Source of the DNA: Aplidium turbinatum
Taxonomy: Eukaryota; Chordata; Ascidiacea; Aplousobranchia; Polyclinidae
NCBI GenBank assembly: GCA_918807975.1
Contig: OU964931.1
Coordinates: 9,000,251-9,064,250, forward strand
Direction of reading: 5' to 3'
Length of the DNA: 64,000 nucleotides
Shown: piece after piece, positions 24,540 to 36,560 of the stretch
Layout of the letters: the number at the start of each line of letters is the position of its first letter
Position numbering within the stretch: position 1 is the stretch's first letter
Notes under the pieces: generated by a model
Databases searched by the model: none
Told to the model about the DNA's origin: nothing
Seen by the model: the letters and a program-made list of their open reading frames with translations, nothing else
Made by a program: the position numbers and the translations under genes

Positions 24540-25690
24540 GAAAATATTATTGTTTTTATACTAAAATCTAAAATTGAAGCGTTCATCAAAAAATTACAAG
24601 CTTGAAATTGATTCATTTGACATGCTCTCATTTACTGAAGAGTTTTTGGCTAACAATAATGTGGAATCAAACGTAGCCTAATTAAGCCTCTGGTAATCGA
24701 CCATTTCTCAAATCTGTTGAAAAAGTTTCAAAAGTATTAAATTATTAGATGAGATATAAATTAGATTAGATCTAAAACCTACTGGCAATGCAAAAACAAA
24801 GTAGCGTAGGCCCAGGGATATCTAAAGAAGGGGATACGAAGGCTTTTATTACGTCTGACAATGGAAGGGCTTCTGTTTATCGTCAGTACAAAATTTGACA
24901 GGGGCGGTGGCAAATAGCCTACTACTTATTAGCACATGTCAGTGAGCCAGGCAACGAGTCGGCGAAAGCAAAGCACCTCGAGGAGGTCTGGGGACCTCTC
25001 CTATAACATTTTGAACAAAATACCTCAAAATTGTTTATTGCCTAAAAATGCCTAAAAATACTTTCAGTCTATATCTATAAAAAAAAAACTCTGTCAATGA
25101 TGCTGTAGCAGAAAAAGAAATGTTTATTCAAAATATTGCGTGAGGGAGAAGGTATTGTCCCTTCGACTTCATGACTAGGCTACGTCCCTGGCTGTCCACT
25201 TGTCCAACCCACTGAGAATAAATGATTAATTCAGTCACAACCCTTTCTCAAAACGTTTGAAAAAAACAATAGCCTAAAGCATTAAAGATTTATACGACGT
25301 AAAACAATGAAAGCTTTCGCCCATTATGGATGGGTGTAGAATTTTTTAGAAAACTCAATATTATTGGCCACTAACTAATCAAGAAAGAAAATCTTGTTAA
25401 CGAAATGGCATTCATAAATAATGCATTCAATCCATTTTTGTCGTTGTCTTTACGTAAGCGGTAGATGTAGCCTATAGGTTAGTCTATTTTAAGGTTAGGC
25501 CTATATCATTCATAAAGGCCAAAGGTCTCAAACACGCAGCGGGAGAGCACTTTTGGTGAGGCCCGCGAGGCCGCGATGCATTTTTAAACTTTGAAATAAT
25601 TAACTATTACAGTACGTATTTTTTTCTACAGATTTAGAAAGAATAAATGCACTCTAAAATTGCTCAAAAAATAAATCTGAAAATGCCCAA
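24540..25690. other. intergenic, with eroded hAT fragment
   Basis: At 24898-25190 there is an eroded hAT-like piece (CAGGGGCGGTGGCAAATAGC at left, GGCTACGTCCCTGGCTG at right; GGAGGTCTGGGGACCTCTCC inside). Otherwise AT-rich with TAGGCCTA words. No gene seen. Confidence 0.4.
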
Positions 25691-26370
25691 GGCAGAATAT
25701 GCATGCCCGGTTTGGAACAGGTCCTGTCACTTAACAAAACTCAACCCTACACTTAACCATTCTTGTTGCCTTATTACTGGATGTCTGAAGCCTACAAAAT
25801 AATAACTTACCAACAAACTTTACCTGCTTGCTGGTATTGCACCACCACACATTAGAAGAGATGTTAGGCCTAACAGTGAAACTAAGACGAGAAAGAAAAC
25901 ACGTGACGAAAGACATCCTCTCTATAGACAAACTGCGGCACAGACACGGTTCAAATCAAGAAAAAGCTTTCTGACACACGTTCAGCCACAAATCAAAGAA
26001 ACAAGGCTTAAGCAATGGAAACAAAAATTCGAAAATGACCCATCACACGCGGAAACGAAGGTTCCATCATCAGAGTCCCTTCGTCCAGGAGCAAACGACC
26101 CTGGGCAAAAAAGAAAACCTTGAATCGACTCGTAACCGGTGTTAGCCGTATATTAAATCTGCAATGGTAAAGTGGGGCTACAACATGAGCCCAGTTACAT
26201 GTATCTGTCGTATCAAGCCCAAAACTGCGGACCATCTTCTTGTGTGCCCCCAGCTTACCACCCAGTGTAACAATGCAGCAAGTTGGACCTTTCAATGTAC
26301 AACTCCGTCGAACAAGAATGTGTCGATCTGTGGTGTATTGACAAAATTTAGAAGACTCGATAGAAGAAGC
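25690..26370 (+). mobile_element. LINE 3' fragment (second Jockey/I-like lineage)
   Basis: Translation in broken frames gives AEYACPVWNRSCHLTKLNP, typical of the region after the reverse-transcriptase domain, then MVKWGYNMSPVTCICRIKP and KTADHLLVCPQL, the C-terminal Cys/His motif. It is 5'-truncated, with several frame breaks, and ends near AGAAGAAGCCCC. It differs from the family at 30.6 kb. Confidence 0.7.
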
Positions 26371-26394
26371 CCCTATGTTCACAGCTCTAAATAA

Positions 26395-27709
26395 CAGTGG
26401 CGTATATTCAGGGTGTTCAAGGTGTGCACTGAACACCCCAAGAAATCCAGAAAAAAAAAAACTTTCATCGGTTGTCGATGTTCTTTACTTTCATGATATT
26501 CTAACATCTTGCTGCATGCTGATTGCTTTCTTTTCAATTGCAAAACTCGTCTCCTTCTAATTTTAATACTCCAACGTTTGAGGTCATTGCCTTTAATTTT
26601 TTTTCGGTCATTACCTTTAAGCTGGGTGTGCACTGACAGCTTGGCGAGTGCTATTTAAAATAAACAATTAAGAAAAATGACGTCACAAGACAGTGAAAAC
26701 AGCAATGGTTTTAGGTCAGCCAGGCTGTGCACTCGCTGATCTGCACACCTTGGCGCGTCATTGGGGAAATCCCTGGCAATAGCAAGTTTTAGCTTGTTGG
26801 ATTAAAGTTTGAGGTGGTCAGAGTTGGAAACAAGATAAGATGAAATGTTTTTTATGCACCAAATGCCAGTAAATTAGGACTAGCTTGTCTGAATCTGCAA
26901 CAAAGCTTATGGCAACACCCAATATCATTGATGCACCATTCTAAAACAACACATCTAATCGTTTTGTAATTAGAGTTTTTGTATGCTACTGGTATTGTAC
27001 CTTATTGCTGAAACACCTTAATTATGTAGCAGGTGCCAGCTGACTCAAAGTCGCTTTCTGTGTCTCCTGGTTTGTCTCACATTAATTATTGCCTATGTTT
27101 GTTTCGTCTTGGATGTACCACCGGTACGGTAGCCTATATAATATAGCCTATATATTAAAATGTGAAGCCAATAAACAAAATGATACCGGTACTGATAAGA
27201 AAAAGATTGGCTAGTGGCTAAAGCTGCGTTTAAACTACATCCGTTTTTACTACATGTTTGTTTTTAATTCGCTTGTACCTTTCTCAAGGTGTTGCGACCG
27301 TGCCTAATCCTGGCATGAAGTAAATCATTTCCATCTCGAGCACGCTTTAACTTTCGCGTTTTTTCAGACTCCTGCTGTGTTATGGCAAGTAATATTGTTC
27401 GTTTTGATGGTCGGAAATAAAAACTGAACTGAAGCATGTGACTTTAGAAATGCAACTTAATGTTTGATATTGTTAAGTCTTTCATTCAATAGGCGCTGTC
27501 AAATAAATATCTATTTTGTATTCTTCTCCATTCCGACAACATTATTTTTGTCAGTTCTGTTTATGTTCAGAATTTGTGCTGAAAATGCTCTCAGAACGCA
27601 CCAAATTCAATGTTAATTTTAAAAAATTTCTGGGGGAGGCCCCCCAGACCCCCCGCTGTTGCTTTGCCGTCACTGAACACCCTGGCAAAGGGGTCACGGT
27701 ACGCCACTG
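26395..27709. mobile_element. hAT-type element inserted in the left arm of the inverted repeat
   Basis: Ends are CAGTGGCGTATATTCAGGG and GGTCACGGTACGCCACTG. An exact CTAAATAA duplication flanks it (26387-26394, 27710-27717). The interior contains a fragment of the R2 repeat (27285-27432) and a GGGGGAGGCCCCCCAGACCC block near the right end. No transposase seen. Confidence 0.9.
27285..27432 (+). repeat. R2-family retroposon copy
   Basis: The copy starts near CAAGGTGTTGCGACCGTGCC and ends TGATGGTCGGAAATAAAAAC then TGAACTGAA. Other copies run the opposite way on the plus strand at 6645, 34485, 50603 and 56258, starting CAGTTCAGTT. The TGAAC-type tail and the nested copy at 6645 suggest a SINE-like retroposon. 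Confidence 0.7.
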
Positions 27710-28109
27710 CTAAATAACCATGTGGGCATTTTATGGGCATATGGTCGTCCAATTGCCTGTTGTAGAGTAACACAAGACTAAAGCATTTTATTCACTGCTA
27801 GACGATCATGGACACTTTCATCCTTGTCACCCAACATTACAAGGAGCACATCTACATGATGAGCAAGACATGCATTTTTTGAAGATCCTTAGCCTAATAA
27901 CAACCTCCTGAACATCATTTCTTGAAAACCACATCGCTTGTTCAACAATATTTAAAAAGTTCGTTGATCCATCAGTAGGCCTAATCCTGCTTGATTTGAA
28001 ACCATCTGGAAAACAAACTTTATTACTTATTATGCTAATGTAGGCAGTTCGAAGCAAATGATGGGCTTTTCTTGTGACGTATAAAAACAAAGTAGGCTAT
28101 AGGTTGGTG

Positions 28110-28427
28110 GTTGGTTTTGAGAATCTTTATCCTTGGACTGACAAAGCCTTGATAGGTTATTCCTAGTCTAGTTTCGCATACTTATAGATGCTTTTGACGC
28201 AGAGCCGGTTACCGAGATTGACAGAGTGAAGTTTCCGATTATTGAAGTGTTGTTGCCGAGAAATAATTCCATCCACTAGGTGCCGCTGAATGGAGTGCAG
28301 TCCTTAGAATGCGTTGCTCAAGCGCGCATCTCGAGAGTCGAACCAGCTCCGCTTGATCTTGAAGCTTCTTCGTTCACCAAGTTGCGCGCTAACCAACTGA
28401 GCTATCGGGGGGGGGGGGGGGGGGGGG
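28110..28427 (-). repeat. SINE B copy with a 21-G run at its head
   Basis: On plus, TTGAGAATCTTTATCCTTGG leads the 3' end and AACCAACTGAGCTATC closes the tRNA-like head. The minus strand therefore reads GATAGCTCAGTTGGTTAGCG (A box). The sequence CGGGGCGGA expected at the head is replaced by 21 consecutive G at 28407-28427. The copy lies in the loop of the long inverted repeat. Confidence 0.82.
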
Positions 28428-29010
28428 ATTAAACTATTCACAGTGGGTGTCAAATGCTTTGTTTTTATACGTCACGAGAAAGCCAATCATTTGCTTTCAG
28501 TAGCCTGCATTAGCATAATATGCAATAAAGTTTGTTTTCCAGTTGATTTCAAATCAAACAAGATTAGGTCTACTGATAACTCAAATAACTTTTATAATTT
28601 GTTGAACGATCGATGAGGTTTTCAAGAAATGATGTTCGGGAGGTTGCCATTAGGCTAAGGTTCTTTAAAGAAGTGCATATCTTGCATATCATGTAGGCTA
28701 GATGTGCTCCTTGTAATACTGGGTGACAAGGATGAAAGTGTCCATGATCGTCTAGCAGTGAATAAAATGCTTTAGTCTTGTGTTACTCTACAACGGCCGG
28801 TTGGACGACCATATCACCATAAAATGCCCACATGGTCATTTAGAGCTCTAAAAAGGGCCATTTCTGCCTGATAGGGTTTTAGACCTTCATAATTAGATCT
28901 CTGTTAATGGCACCACAACTCTCAATCTTGATTTGACAGAAACAAAGTTTCCAAGTATTACAAATATTCATGTTTTAGAGAAATATTCTGGTTCGTTTAG
29001 ATGTCATAAG

Positions 29011-29444
29011 TAGGGGCGCCAGAAGCGGGGGGGGGGGGGGGGCATGGGGGGGGGGGGGGCGAATGCCTCCTGCCCTCAACTTTTCTGTGGATGGGAGGCA
29101 GGGGGGCAATGGTACCCTTTTGAGGTCATGTAAGCTAGGCCTACTGCACATTTTGCAATATAGAAATTTCTGCTATTCCCTTTCAGCCTAATTGCAATCT
29201 TTTATTTTTGCCTCAACATAATATTCACGACACAAAATTCACATTACAACATAGCATGATGCCCTTCCGTGCCATTGTTCTTTGTATACCGGACACTTGT
29301 ATCATTACTCGATAATGAGCTGAAAATGAGCATTATCGCTATGTGTTATTTTAAAACTATAAAAAATGGGTCTTTTAGCAACAAAAGTGTCCTTTTTTCA
29401 TAATTCTGCCCCTCCCTCAGTGAAAAATCGTTCCGGCGCCCCTG
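29011..29444. mobile_element. short non-autonomous hAT-type element
   Basis: Ends are TAGGGGCGCCAGAA and TTCCGGCGCCCCTG, with exact GTCATAAG on both sides (29003-29010, 29445-29452). Two G runs, at 29027-29042 and 29046-29059, lie just inside the left end. No coding potential in 434 bp. Confidence 0.88.
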
Positions 29445-29452
29445 GTCATAAG

Positions 29453-29797
29453 CATTCAAAAATTTAAAAAAACACACCTTTGCGGGTTAAAATATTAGGA
29501 TTTTGGTGACCCACCTAATAGGCTACCCATGCCTTCAAGAAATGTTGTTTTTTATTGTTGAATTGTACAGTAGTCTATAGTTTATAATGAGCTAGTATTA
29601 TTATTAGTTTTCCAATTTTTGTTTTCAATTAGGCTACATTTACAATCAAAGTTATGGGGCCCTGAAATTTGCTATGTGCTACCCCCCACAAGTCAAAAAC
29701 GAGGGTGGTATTTGAAATTTAAATGTCCGCTTTGGACAAACCCTTTGAGATATTGATCTAAAACTTTCTTTCTGGGGTTCTTTCTTCGGTAGTCTAT
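29453..29797. other. intergenic stretch, nothing recognised
   Basis: AT-rich sequence with three TAGGCTA-type words and no recognisable gene or repeat family. Confidence 0.4.
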
Positions 29798-29807
29798 ATA
29801 AAGCATA

Positions 29808-30263
29808 TTAGCTTAAAACGAAAAATCATGGACACAGTAATATTTCCAACTTTAACATACGGAGCAGAAACATGGTCACTCACAAAACAATAAACAAAAA
29901 AACTGGCAGCAGCACAAAGGAACATGGAAAGAATAATATTGAACATAAATAGAAAAGACAAGATTAGAAATGAAGTCATCAGAAACAAAACTTGTATCAA
30001 AGATGTCATAAAAACAGCAACAAACCTAAAGTGGCAATGGGCGGACATGTAGCAAGAATGAAAGACAACAGATGGGCCAAGATAACCACAGAATGGACAC
30101 CAAGATATGCAAGAAGAACTAGAGGGAGACCAAAAAGAAGATGGCGAGATGACATAGAAGAAAAGATTGGCATCACCTGGATGAGAACAGCAAAAGACAG
30201 AATGGTGTGGAAACATATGTGGAGGCCATCTGCCAGCAGTGGCATGACCGGCTGATGATGATG
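29808..30263 (+). mobile_element. 5'-truncated RTE-like LINE
   Basis: An exact 10-base duplication, ATAAAGCATA, flanks the insert (29798-29807, 30264-30273), and the 3' tail is TGATGATGATG. The plus strand encodes the C-terminus seen in RTE-type reverse transcriptases: MDTVIFPTLTYGAETWSLT, then GHVARMKDNRWAKITTEW and RGRPKRRWRDDIEEKIG. A stop and a frame change divide it near 29891-29992. The intact target duplication suggests a fairly recent insertion. RTE is inferred from the tail and the protein end. Confidence 0.85.
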
Positions 30264-30589
30264 ATAAAGCATAGTATGACAATTTTTCAGCAAAATCTGA
30301 AAGGTATCATTTTCGAGATATCTTCATAGGCTACTGCCAGTTTCGTGTGAGATGACCCTATTTTTCGTTTTTTCAAGCTCGATGTGGACCCGGTAGAGTT
30401 CATCCAAATTTGGTAATATTTTGCACAACTGATTTTTTGTAAGGGTAGTAGGCTACAACTTTAATATAGGCCTACTGCCGTAAGAAAAATTTTTCATGAG
30501 AGGGTTTGATACGCCCTAATGTACAGTGATGAGGTTGCCAGGCATCAGTAGCGTTAGCTCAGGTTACCCTCTTTAGTGGTACTCATGTT

Positions 30590-33500
30590 GCCAACCTCCT
30601 CGTGATGAGTCCTGGTAATTCAAATTAATGAAGTGAATGGCAACAATCAGAGACCGCAACTCACAGGGCACCTGGGGTGGTAAAAAGATAAACCCTCGGC
30701 CCCGGTGTCCAATGAGAGAAATTCATCCTCCTGTCGGAGTAACAATCTTGCAGCTAAACGTTGAAGGCCTTACCAAAGGCAAATGCGACATGTTGGAACA
30801 TCTCACACAAAAGCATAACGTGACAGCATTACTCCTGCAAGAAACCCACACCACCGAAGTATCGAAGTCAAAGTTCAGTGGATGTACCCTGGCAGCATGC
30901 ACCAATAACAATATTTATAGAATAGCCACATATGTAAAGAACTCCTCTAAGTGGATACCGATTGCTTCATCCAACCCTGAGTGTGAAGTTAAATGGACAG
31001 CCACTGAAATCGAAGGCACATCTGTGATCAACGTGTATAAACCTTCAAATACACGTCTGCAAGCTAACTCCATTCCCGCCTTTGCTTCACCATGCATATA
31101 TGCCGGAGACTTCAATTCCCACAGCACAACCTGGGGCTACCGCCACTCAAATGCAGACGGCAAAGCGCTTGAATCATGGGCAGCTGTCACTGGTATCCAA
31201 TTAATGTTTAACCCAAAACAACCAAACAGTTTTTTGTCAGGAAGATGGAAAACAACAACCAATCCGGATCTGGCCTTTGCCAACCTAAAAAGACCTTTAT
31301 CAAACCATACCATCCTTAGCCCCTTTCCTAAGTCCCAACATAGACCATCGCTCATCACCCCTGAAAACCCATTCAACCCAGTCCCAAGCAAACCTGTGAA
31401 GAGGTGGAATTTTTGCAAGGCAAACTGGACCAAGTTCACACTTCTGGTTGAAAAGAAAACCCGGCACCTCCCAGAACCAACTTCTGACGGACTAGAGAAG
31501 TCTTATAAAGCCTTATGCAAAACCTTGCTCGTGGCAGCAAAAAAATCCATCCCCGTGGATTCCGTCGTCAATTTATACCATCATGGGACGAAAAATGCAA
31601 CAAACGCTATGAAGCAAGCAGAGCTGCATGGAAAACCTTCAATCGTTTTACAGGCCGCACCTCCAATCCTAAACGATGCCCGTAACCGCTAACGCCATAG
31701 CACAACAGCTTCTAGCCAATGGCAAATGTAAAGTGGCAAACAAGAAGCACGCCCTTGCAGTGAAGCAGGAATGCAGCAGGCTCTTGAACGCTCCAAGCGC
31801 AGATGGCCATTTGTCAGCCCCCTTCAGCACCAGAGAACTTGAGTCTGCCATCAAACAAGTTAAAAGCGGGAAAGCACAAGGACCCGATAACATCCCTCCA
31901 GAATTCTTAAGGCACTGTGGCTCCAAATTTATGACATGGTTGAAAAGGTTCTATTCTGCTTGCCTGAACCTCCAGGCCATACCTAAAATCTGGCGAAAAG
32001 CAACTGTAGTGGCAGTACCTAAACCAAACAAGCCAGCTGATGATCCAAGAGCTATCGCCCAATATCACTACTCTGCGTCCCATACAAGATCCTGGAACGG
32101 CTCCTGCTAACTAGACTCGAGCCAGTTGTTGATCCCCAGCTACCAAAAGAACAAAGTGGAATTCGGCACGGACGCTGTACGACTCATCAAGCAGTCAAGC
32201 TGACCGAGGATATTGAGAAAAATTTCGAGAAGGGCAACAAAGCAGGAGTAATCTTGGTGGACCTCACTGCTGCCTATGACACTGTGCACCAAGGGCTAAC
32301 CTTAAAGCTCCTCCGCATGATCCCAGACAAAAAGGTAGTGCGACTTCTCGCAAATATTCTTGCAAATCGGACCTTTTTGCTTAAGACGAGTGACGGGCAG
32401 TGCAGCCGGCCCCGGCGCTTAAAAAACGGTGTTCCGCAAGGATCATGCTTATCACCCCTACTATTTAACATCTACATTAGTGACATGCCAGAGACTACGT
32501 CACGCCAGTACGGCTATGCTGATGATTTGGCACTACTTAATTCTGACAAGTCCTGGCATGTGGTAGAGGAAGCACTTACAGATGACATGGCCCAAATCGC
32601 AGACTACCTGAAGCTGTGGATGCTGAAACTGAGCCTGGCAAAAACCACCGTCACACCTTTTCACCTTTGCAACATGGAATCTACGCGCCAATTGTCAGTC
32701 TCTCTCAACGGAACCCCGCTCCCACATAACCCGTGTCACATCTACCTAAGAGTGAAGCTCGACCGACAATTAACCTACAAACACCATGCTGAAGCCCTCC
32801 ATGCTAAGCTATCAGCACGCAACAACTTGCTGAGATGCCTAGCTGGAACATCCTGGGGTGCTAGTACATCCACACTCCATACAAGTGCTCTTGCACTTGT
32901 TTACAGCACCTCCGAATATGCTTCCCCCACTTGGTGCCGCAGCGTACACACTTCCAAAATTGACACTGCCCTCAACACCACTATGAGAATAATCACCGGT
33001 TGCCTGCTTCCAATAGCCTACCCATTGACTTTCTGCCGGTACTATCAGGCATCGCCCGAGGTAGACTTCGTAGGGAAAACCACGTACATAGTCTGGTCCT
33101 AAAAGCTATGTCAAAGGGATGACCACCTCCTCAACCAGATTGTCCTAAACTCGCACTCCCAAAAGCCCCAGCGCTTGAAATCTCGACGCCCGTTCTCCTG
33201 ACATGCTGCAGCTATCTGCAAATCGAACTTCCACATTTCCGAAGTTTGGAACCGTGAATGGAGAGAAGTTGTAAGACCAACCCAAGTCACAGTCCTTCCC
33301 AATACCAACACCCCACCTGGAGCAGAACTACCCTGGAAGGAATGGGTGAAGCTCAATTTCCTGCGGACTGGAGTGGGCCGTTTCAGCAGCAGCATGTTCC
33401 AGTGGGGCCTCGCCGATTCACCATCTTGTGTGTGTGGCTCAGATTTTCAAAGTGCACACCACATTATCGATCAATGTCCTGTATACCGACCACAAGATAG

Positions 33501-33596
33501 ACATGTGGACCTAAAAACGCTCGATGAATACACATTCCATTGGCTGCTGCGCCTGGATGTAACAATGTGATCTGTGGCGGCCTCAAACGCAAGAAG
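30590..33596 (+). mobile_element. near-complete Jockey/I-like LINE, ORF2 broken
   Basis: This is a non-LTR retrotransposon. The endonuclease domain is open at 30637-31692, with LLLQETHTTE, YAGDFNSHSTTWG and NPDLAFA. The reverse transcriptase follows: GKAQGPDNIPPEFL, VVAVPKPNKP, GVILVDLTAAYDTV, NGVPQGSCLSPLLFN and the catalytic YGYADDLALL (32512-32541). The C-terminal part has NFLRTGVGRFSSSMFQWGL and SCVCGSDFQSAHHIIDQCP, a Cys-Cys-His-Cys motif. The reading frame changes at about 31640-31690, 32080 and 33050-33110, so at least three frame breaks. It ends with AACGCAAGAAGAATCC. The upstream ORF1 is not seen, so the 5' edge is uncertain. Family is judged from motifs. Confidence 0.9.
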
Positions 33597-33900
33597 AATC
33601 CTCGTTAGTTCAATGGTTGCGCGCCCGGCTGAAGATCACAAGGCTTAAGTTCTACTCCCGGGGTGTGCGTTTGAGCAACTCATTCAGGACTGCTCATGAC
33701 ATTCAGGACTGCTCTCCATTCAGCTGCACCTAGTGAATGGAATAATTCCCCAGCAACAACATTTCAACAATCGGAAAACTTCACTCTGCCAATCTCGGCA
33801 ACCGGCCGTGCGTCAAGAGCCTCTACAAGTATGCGAAACTACCAGGAATAACCAATCAAGGCTTTGTCAGTCCGAGGATAAAGATTCAAAACCGAACCAA
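33597..33900 (+). repeat. SINE B, plus-strand copy with tRNA head
   Basis: TTAGTTCAATGGTTGCGCGC (A box) and AGTTCTACTCCCGG (B box region) form the tRNA-like head. The body contains CCATTCAGCTGCACCTAGTG and TCGGAAAACTTCACTC, and the tail CAAGGCTTTGTCAGTCCGAG. It abuts the 3' end of the LINE directly. Confidence 0.88.
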
Positions 33901-34482
33901 ACTCTCTTAGACCACTGTTGGGTAAGTTCACTTCAGGGATATCCAAAGAAGGGGATACGAATGCTCAGAGGGATTGCTGATGCTCATAACACTAGAAGGG
34001 CGGTAGTTGGTACCGCGTTAAACATGCGGTTCTTCTTAAAATTGCAGAAAGTTTTGTAGTGCAGCTGGTACACTCAGCTACACAAGACAGTTAGCAAGTG
34101 TTATGTAGAACATATTTAAAGAATAGCCTACTTGTTTGAAAAGACAGTTGAAAGGTTACCAGGTAGCTGTTTTTTTGACAACCTTTGCAGTTAGCTAGGT
34201 GTAAAGCAAGAATACGGGTAGGCTACCGGTAGTTGAATTAACAAGTAGGCTAGGCTAGCCTAATTATGAGCATTCATTGAATATCCATACCTGGTGGTAA
34301 TAGTGCAATGCAGGTTGTCATAACAATAAAGTTTATTAAATTACTTTAGGTGCCAATTGTCATTTTACCATAAACAGAAATTATTTAAGATAAATAGAAG
34401 CTCTTTTATTGTCAAACGTAGGCCTAGGCTAATAATAGCCTTTGTATCCCCTTCTCTAGATATTCCTGGTTCACTTATCACT
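33901..34482. other. intergenic stretch
   Basis: AT-rich with TAGGCTA/TAGGCCTA words. The words GATATCCAAAGAAGGGGATA at 33938 resemble GATATCTAAAGAAGGGGATA at 24817, a small shared fragment of unknown origin. No gene recognised. Confidence 0.4.
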
Positions 34483-34690
34483 GTTCAGTTCAGTTCAGTT
34501 CAGTTCAGTTGTTTTTTTATTTCTGACCATCATATCAACACAATACACATCAACATAGCAAAGGTCAAGAAAAAGGTAGAAGCGACAAAACGCGAACGTT
34601 AAAAAGTGCTTGTGATCGAAGTAAGTTATTGAGTTGAAAAAAATTTGGCACGGTCGCAACACCTTCAGAAAAATTTAAGATATAAAGGGA
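34483..34690 (-). repeat. R2-family retroposon with CAGTT pentamer tail
   Basis: Five tandem CAGTT units at about 34485-34509 lead into TTTTTTTATTTCTGACCATC, AGGTAGAAGCGACAAAACGC and TTGGCACGGTCGCAACACC. On the minus strand this is an element ending in an (AACTG)n tail, as many SINEs end in short tandem repeats. Confidence 0.75.
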
Positions 34691-34855
34691 AAATTAAAAA
34701 AATAAAAAATGTTACAAAACAAATAAACATATAGCCTATAGGCTATAACTTTATTAGCCTACATAACTTTAGCTGATATATTGAAGATTTGTATGGACAG
34801 TTGCTATGAAGATCGGCCATGGTGCGTTATCAAGAGTGCTGATGGTCGTAAGGGG

Positions 34856-35590
34856 ATTGATTGATTGAATCTTTATCCTCGGACTGGGAAAGCTTCTTGC
34901 AGAGCTTAATCCTGGCACTTGATGCACAAGACATCTCTGCGGCTGCTTGGGCGGACCATAAATGGAGTTCTGAATAGAATTAAGTCAACTGCCACCAGAC
35001 TCTATTCGTTCATTCCCGACGCCGACACACGCCCCATCGGTCTAACACTACCAAGACAAGCATGGGTGCGCCTCAACCGTCTCCGTACGGGCGTTGGGCT
35101 TTTCTGCTCAACCATGCACCAATGGGGAATGGCCTCTTCCTCCTCCTGTGAATGTGGTGCCGAGGAACAGACCGAAGAACACATCATCAATAACGGAAGG
35201 TCTGCGTGTCATGGATGATGAAACCAAAGACTGGCTGCTCTCTAGTAGCCTTCCAGTGTAGTCCGGGAACATCGTGAATCTGGGGTGGTAAAAGAATAGA
35301 CCCTCGGCCCCAGACGCTCACACGACCACGACGATCTTGGCAGTTTCGCATAATTGTGGAGGCTTTGAATCACTGACGCAGGCCCGGTCACCGAGATTGA
35401 CAGAGTGAAGTTTCCGATTGTTGAAGTCTTTTTGCCGGGGAATTATTCCATCCATTAAATGCCGCTGAATGGAAAGCAGTCCTTAACGTGCGTTGCTCAA
35501 GCGCACACCCCGAGAGTTGAACCAGCGCCGCTGTTGATCTTGAAGTTTCTTCGTTGCAGAAGCCACGAGCTAACCAATTGAGCTATTGAG
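34856..35590 (-). repeat. SINE B split by a LINE fragment
   Basis: The SINE B 3' end (TTGAATCTTTATCCTCGGAC) runs to about 34917 and resumes at about 35336 with GGCAGTTTCGCATAATTGTG. It continues to the tRNA-like head, AGCTAACCAATTGAGCTATT, at about 35570-35590. The intervening 418 bp is a LINE 3' end. The short TGGCA at both joints may be a target duplication. Confidence 0.8.
34918..35335 (+). mobile_element. LINE 3' fragment inserted in SINE B
   Basis: It encodes RLNRLRTGVGLFCSTMHQWG then SCECGAEEQTEEHI, the C-terminal Cys/His region of the Jockey/I-like family, followed by a 3' untranslated region ending CACACGACCACGACGAT. Related copies lie at 49482-50181 and, inverted, at 51225-51575. 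Confidence 0.85.
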
Positions 35591-36451
35591 CTTCTCTGAA
35601 ACCGAGCCACAGACGACAAATAAAGTCAACAAATATGCACAAAACCTGTTTTTTCAAAGCTTTTGGTCATTTTAAGTGTATGTAAAATAACTCTATGCTT
35701 TGAATCCTTTTTGGACTACTTGCAAAAAACTTTTGGCTTATTTTTGCAATGTTTGCCTGGTTTTGGCTGGAAAAATTTGTAGGCTCTGGCAACTTTGATA
35801 ACAGGTTAGGGTTCAAAGTTTTTGAAGAAATTGGAGGTTGGAGGCTTGGAGCAGATAAAAGGTTGAAAACAGCATATAAAATTGTTCACAAACTTTCTGA
35901 TTTTTAGTCTTTAGTTTACATGACATGAAGTGAACTATAACACCTGAGTTCTATATGACATTAACATGTCATTTCGAAATCAGTCACATTTTTTTCTCAA
36001 AGGACTGTATGTTGGGGTTGTCATAGGTAGCGGAGATGTTCACAGAATCATTGAAAACTGGCAGGATCAGCACCAGATCTTGGAAAAGCTAGATGCAAAC
36101 ATCTTTCGCGAGTTTGATATCTCCTTTCATGAAAAATCTGGACAGGACCTGATGTAGACTTACTTTTATAAGGAAACAGCTATATTTACTGTGCCTTTCA
36201 TAATCTTTTGCTATCAAAAAAGAGTAGGTGGGTTGGTTAGAAATTTCAAAATACTTGTACCGGAGGTTGTACGAATGTACGTAGAATAGGCTATTCTGTA
36301 GTATGGTTAAAATAGGGCTAAAGTTAATTTTGAAGTGTACATTCTCCTATTAGCATTGAGTACCGGTACCTTTTCAACGCCGTTTATTTGATAGTGTAAC
36401 AACTCTATGGTAGCCTACTGTATATTGCAGTAAACTAAAGTATGTACCATA
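35591..36451. other. intergenic stretch
   Basis: No named repeat found. A short open frame at 35966-36157 (FHEKSGQDLM at its end) has no similarity I recognise and no splice context. Probably not coding. Confidence 0.35.
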
Positions 36452-36560
36452 TGTAAGGCTGAGTGGTAAGAGCCCTGGTGCAAAAGGGCGTCGTTTTGAC
36501 ATCGCTCAAAAGCATGTGACTGTGTCTTTGGCAAGACAATTAAAGGCATGCCGTCTTGTA
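36452..36560 (+). repeat. eroded SINE A
   Basis: AAGGCTGAGTGGTAAGAGCC and GACTGTGTCTTTGGCAAGAC align with the family A head and body at 6163, with many changes. The 3' part is lost. Confidence 0.65.

Larger units (their letters stand above)
26384..28855. repeat. long inverted repeat, arms about 385 bp, each side hit by insertions
   Basis: The left arm runs from AGCTCTAAATAA at 26384-26394, across a later hAT insertion, to 27718-28092. The right arm at 28457-28852 is its reverse complement, with moderate divergence: CCATGTGGGCATTTTATGG pairs with CCATAAAATGCCCACATGG, and GTGACGTATAAAAACAAAG pairs with CTTTGTTTTTATACGTCAC. A SINE B copy lies in the loop. The arms encode no protein I recognise. 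It could be a foldback element or an inverted duplication. Confidence 0.82.

Noticed and set aside
24140-24631. 163-codon minus-strand open frame as a gene
   Set aside because: It crosses the inversion point of a twin-primed LINE copy and mixes its two halves.
28457-28852. Right arm of the inverted repeat as a coding exon
   Set aside because: The corresponding frames have many stops and the two arms do not preserve one frame; no family is recognised.
29992-30255. Open frame with RGRPKRRWRDDIEEKIG as a host gene
   Set aside because: It matches the C-terminus of LINE proteins and lies within exact target duplications with a TGATG tail, so it is part of a retrotransposon.
29794-30293. Minus-strand membrane-like open frames in this region
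   Set aside because: They are antisense shadows of the RTE-like LINE, whose plus strand has the conserved motifs.
30637-31692. Long open frame of 351 codons as a host nuclease gene
   Set aside because: The endonuclease motifs are followed by a reverse transcriptase in shifted frames; it is the first part of a LINE.
34483-34509. CAGTT microsatellite as an independent locus
   Set aside because: It is the tandem tail of an R2-family retroposon.
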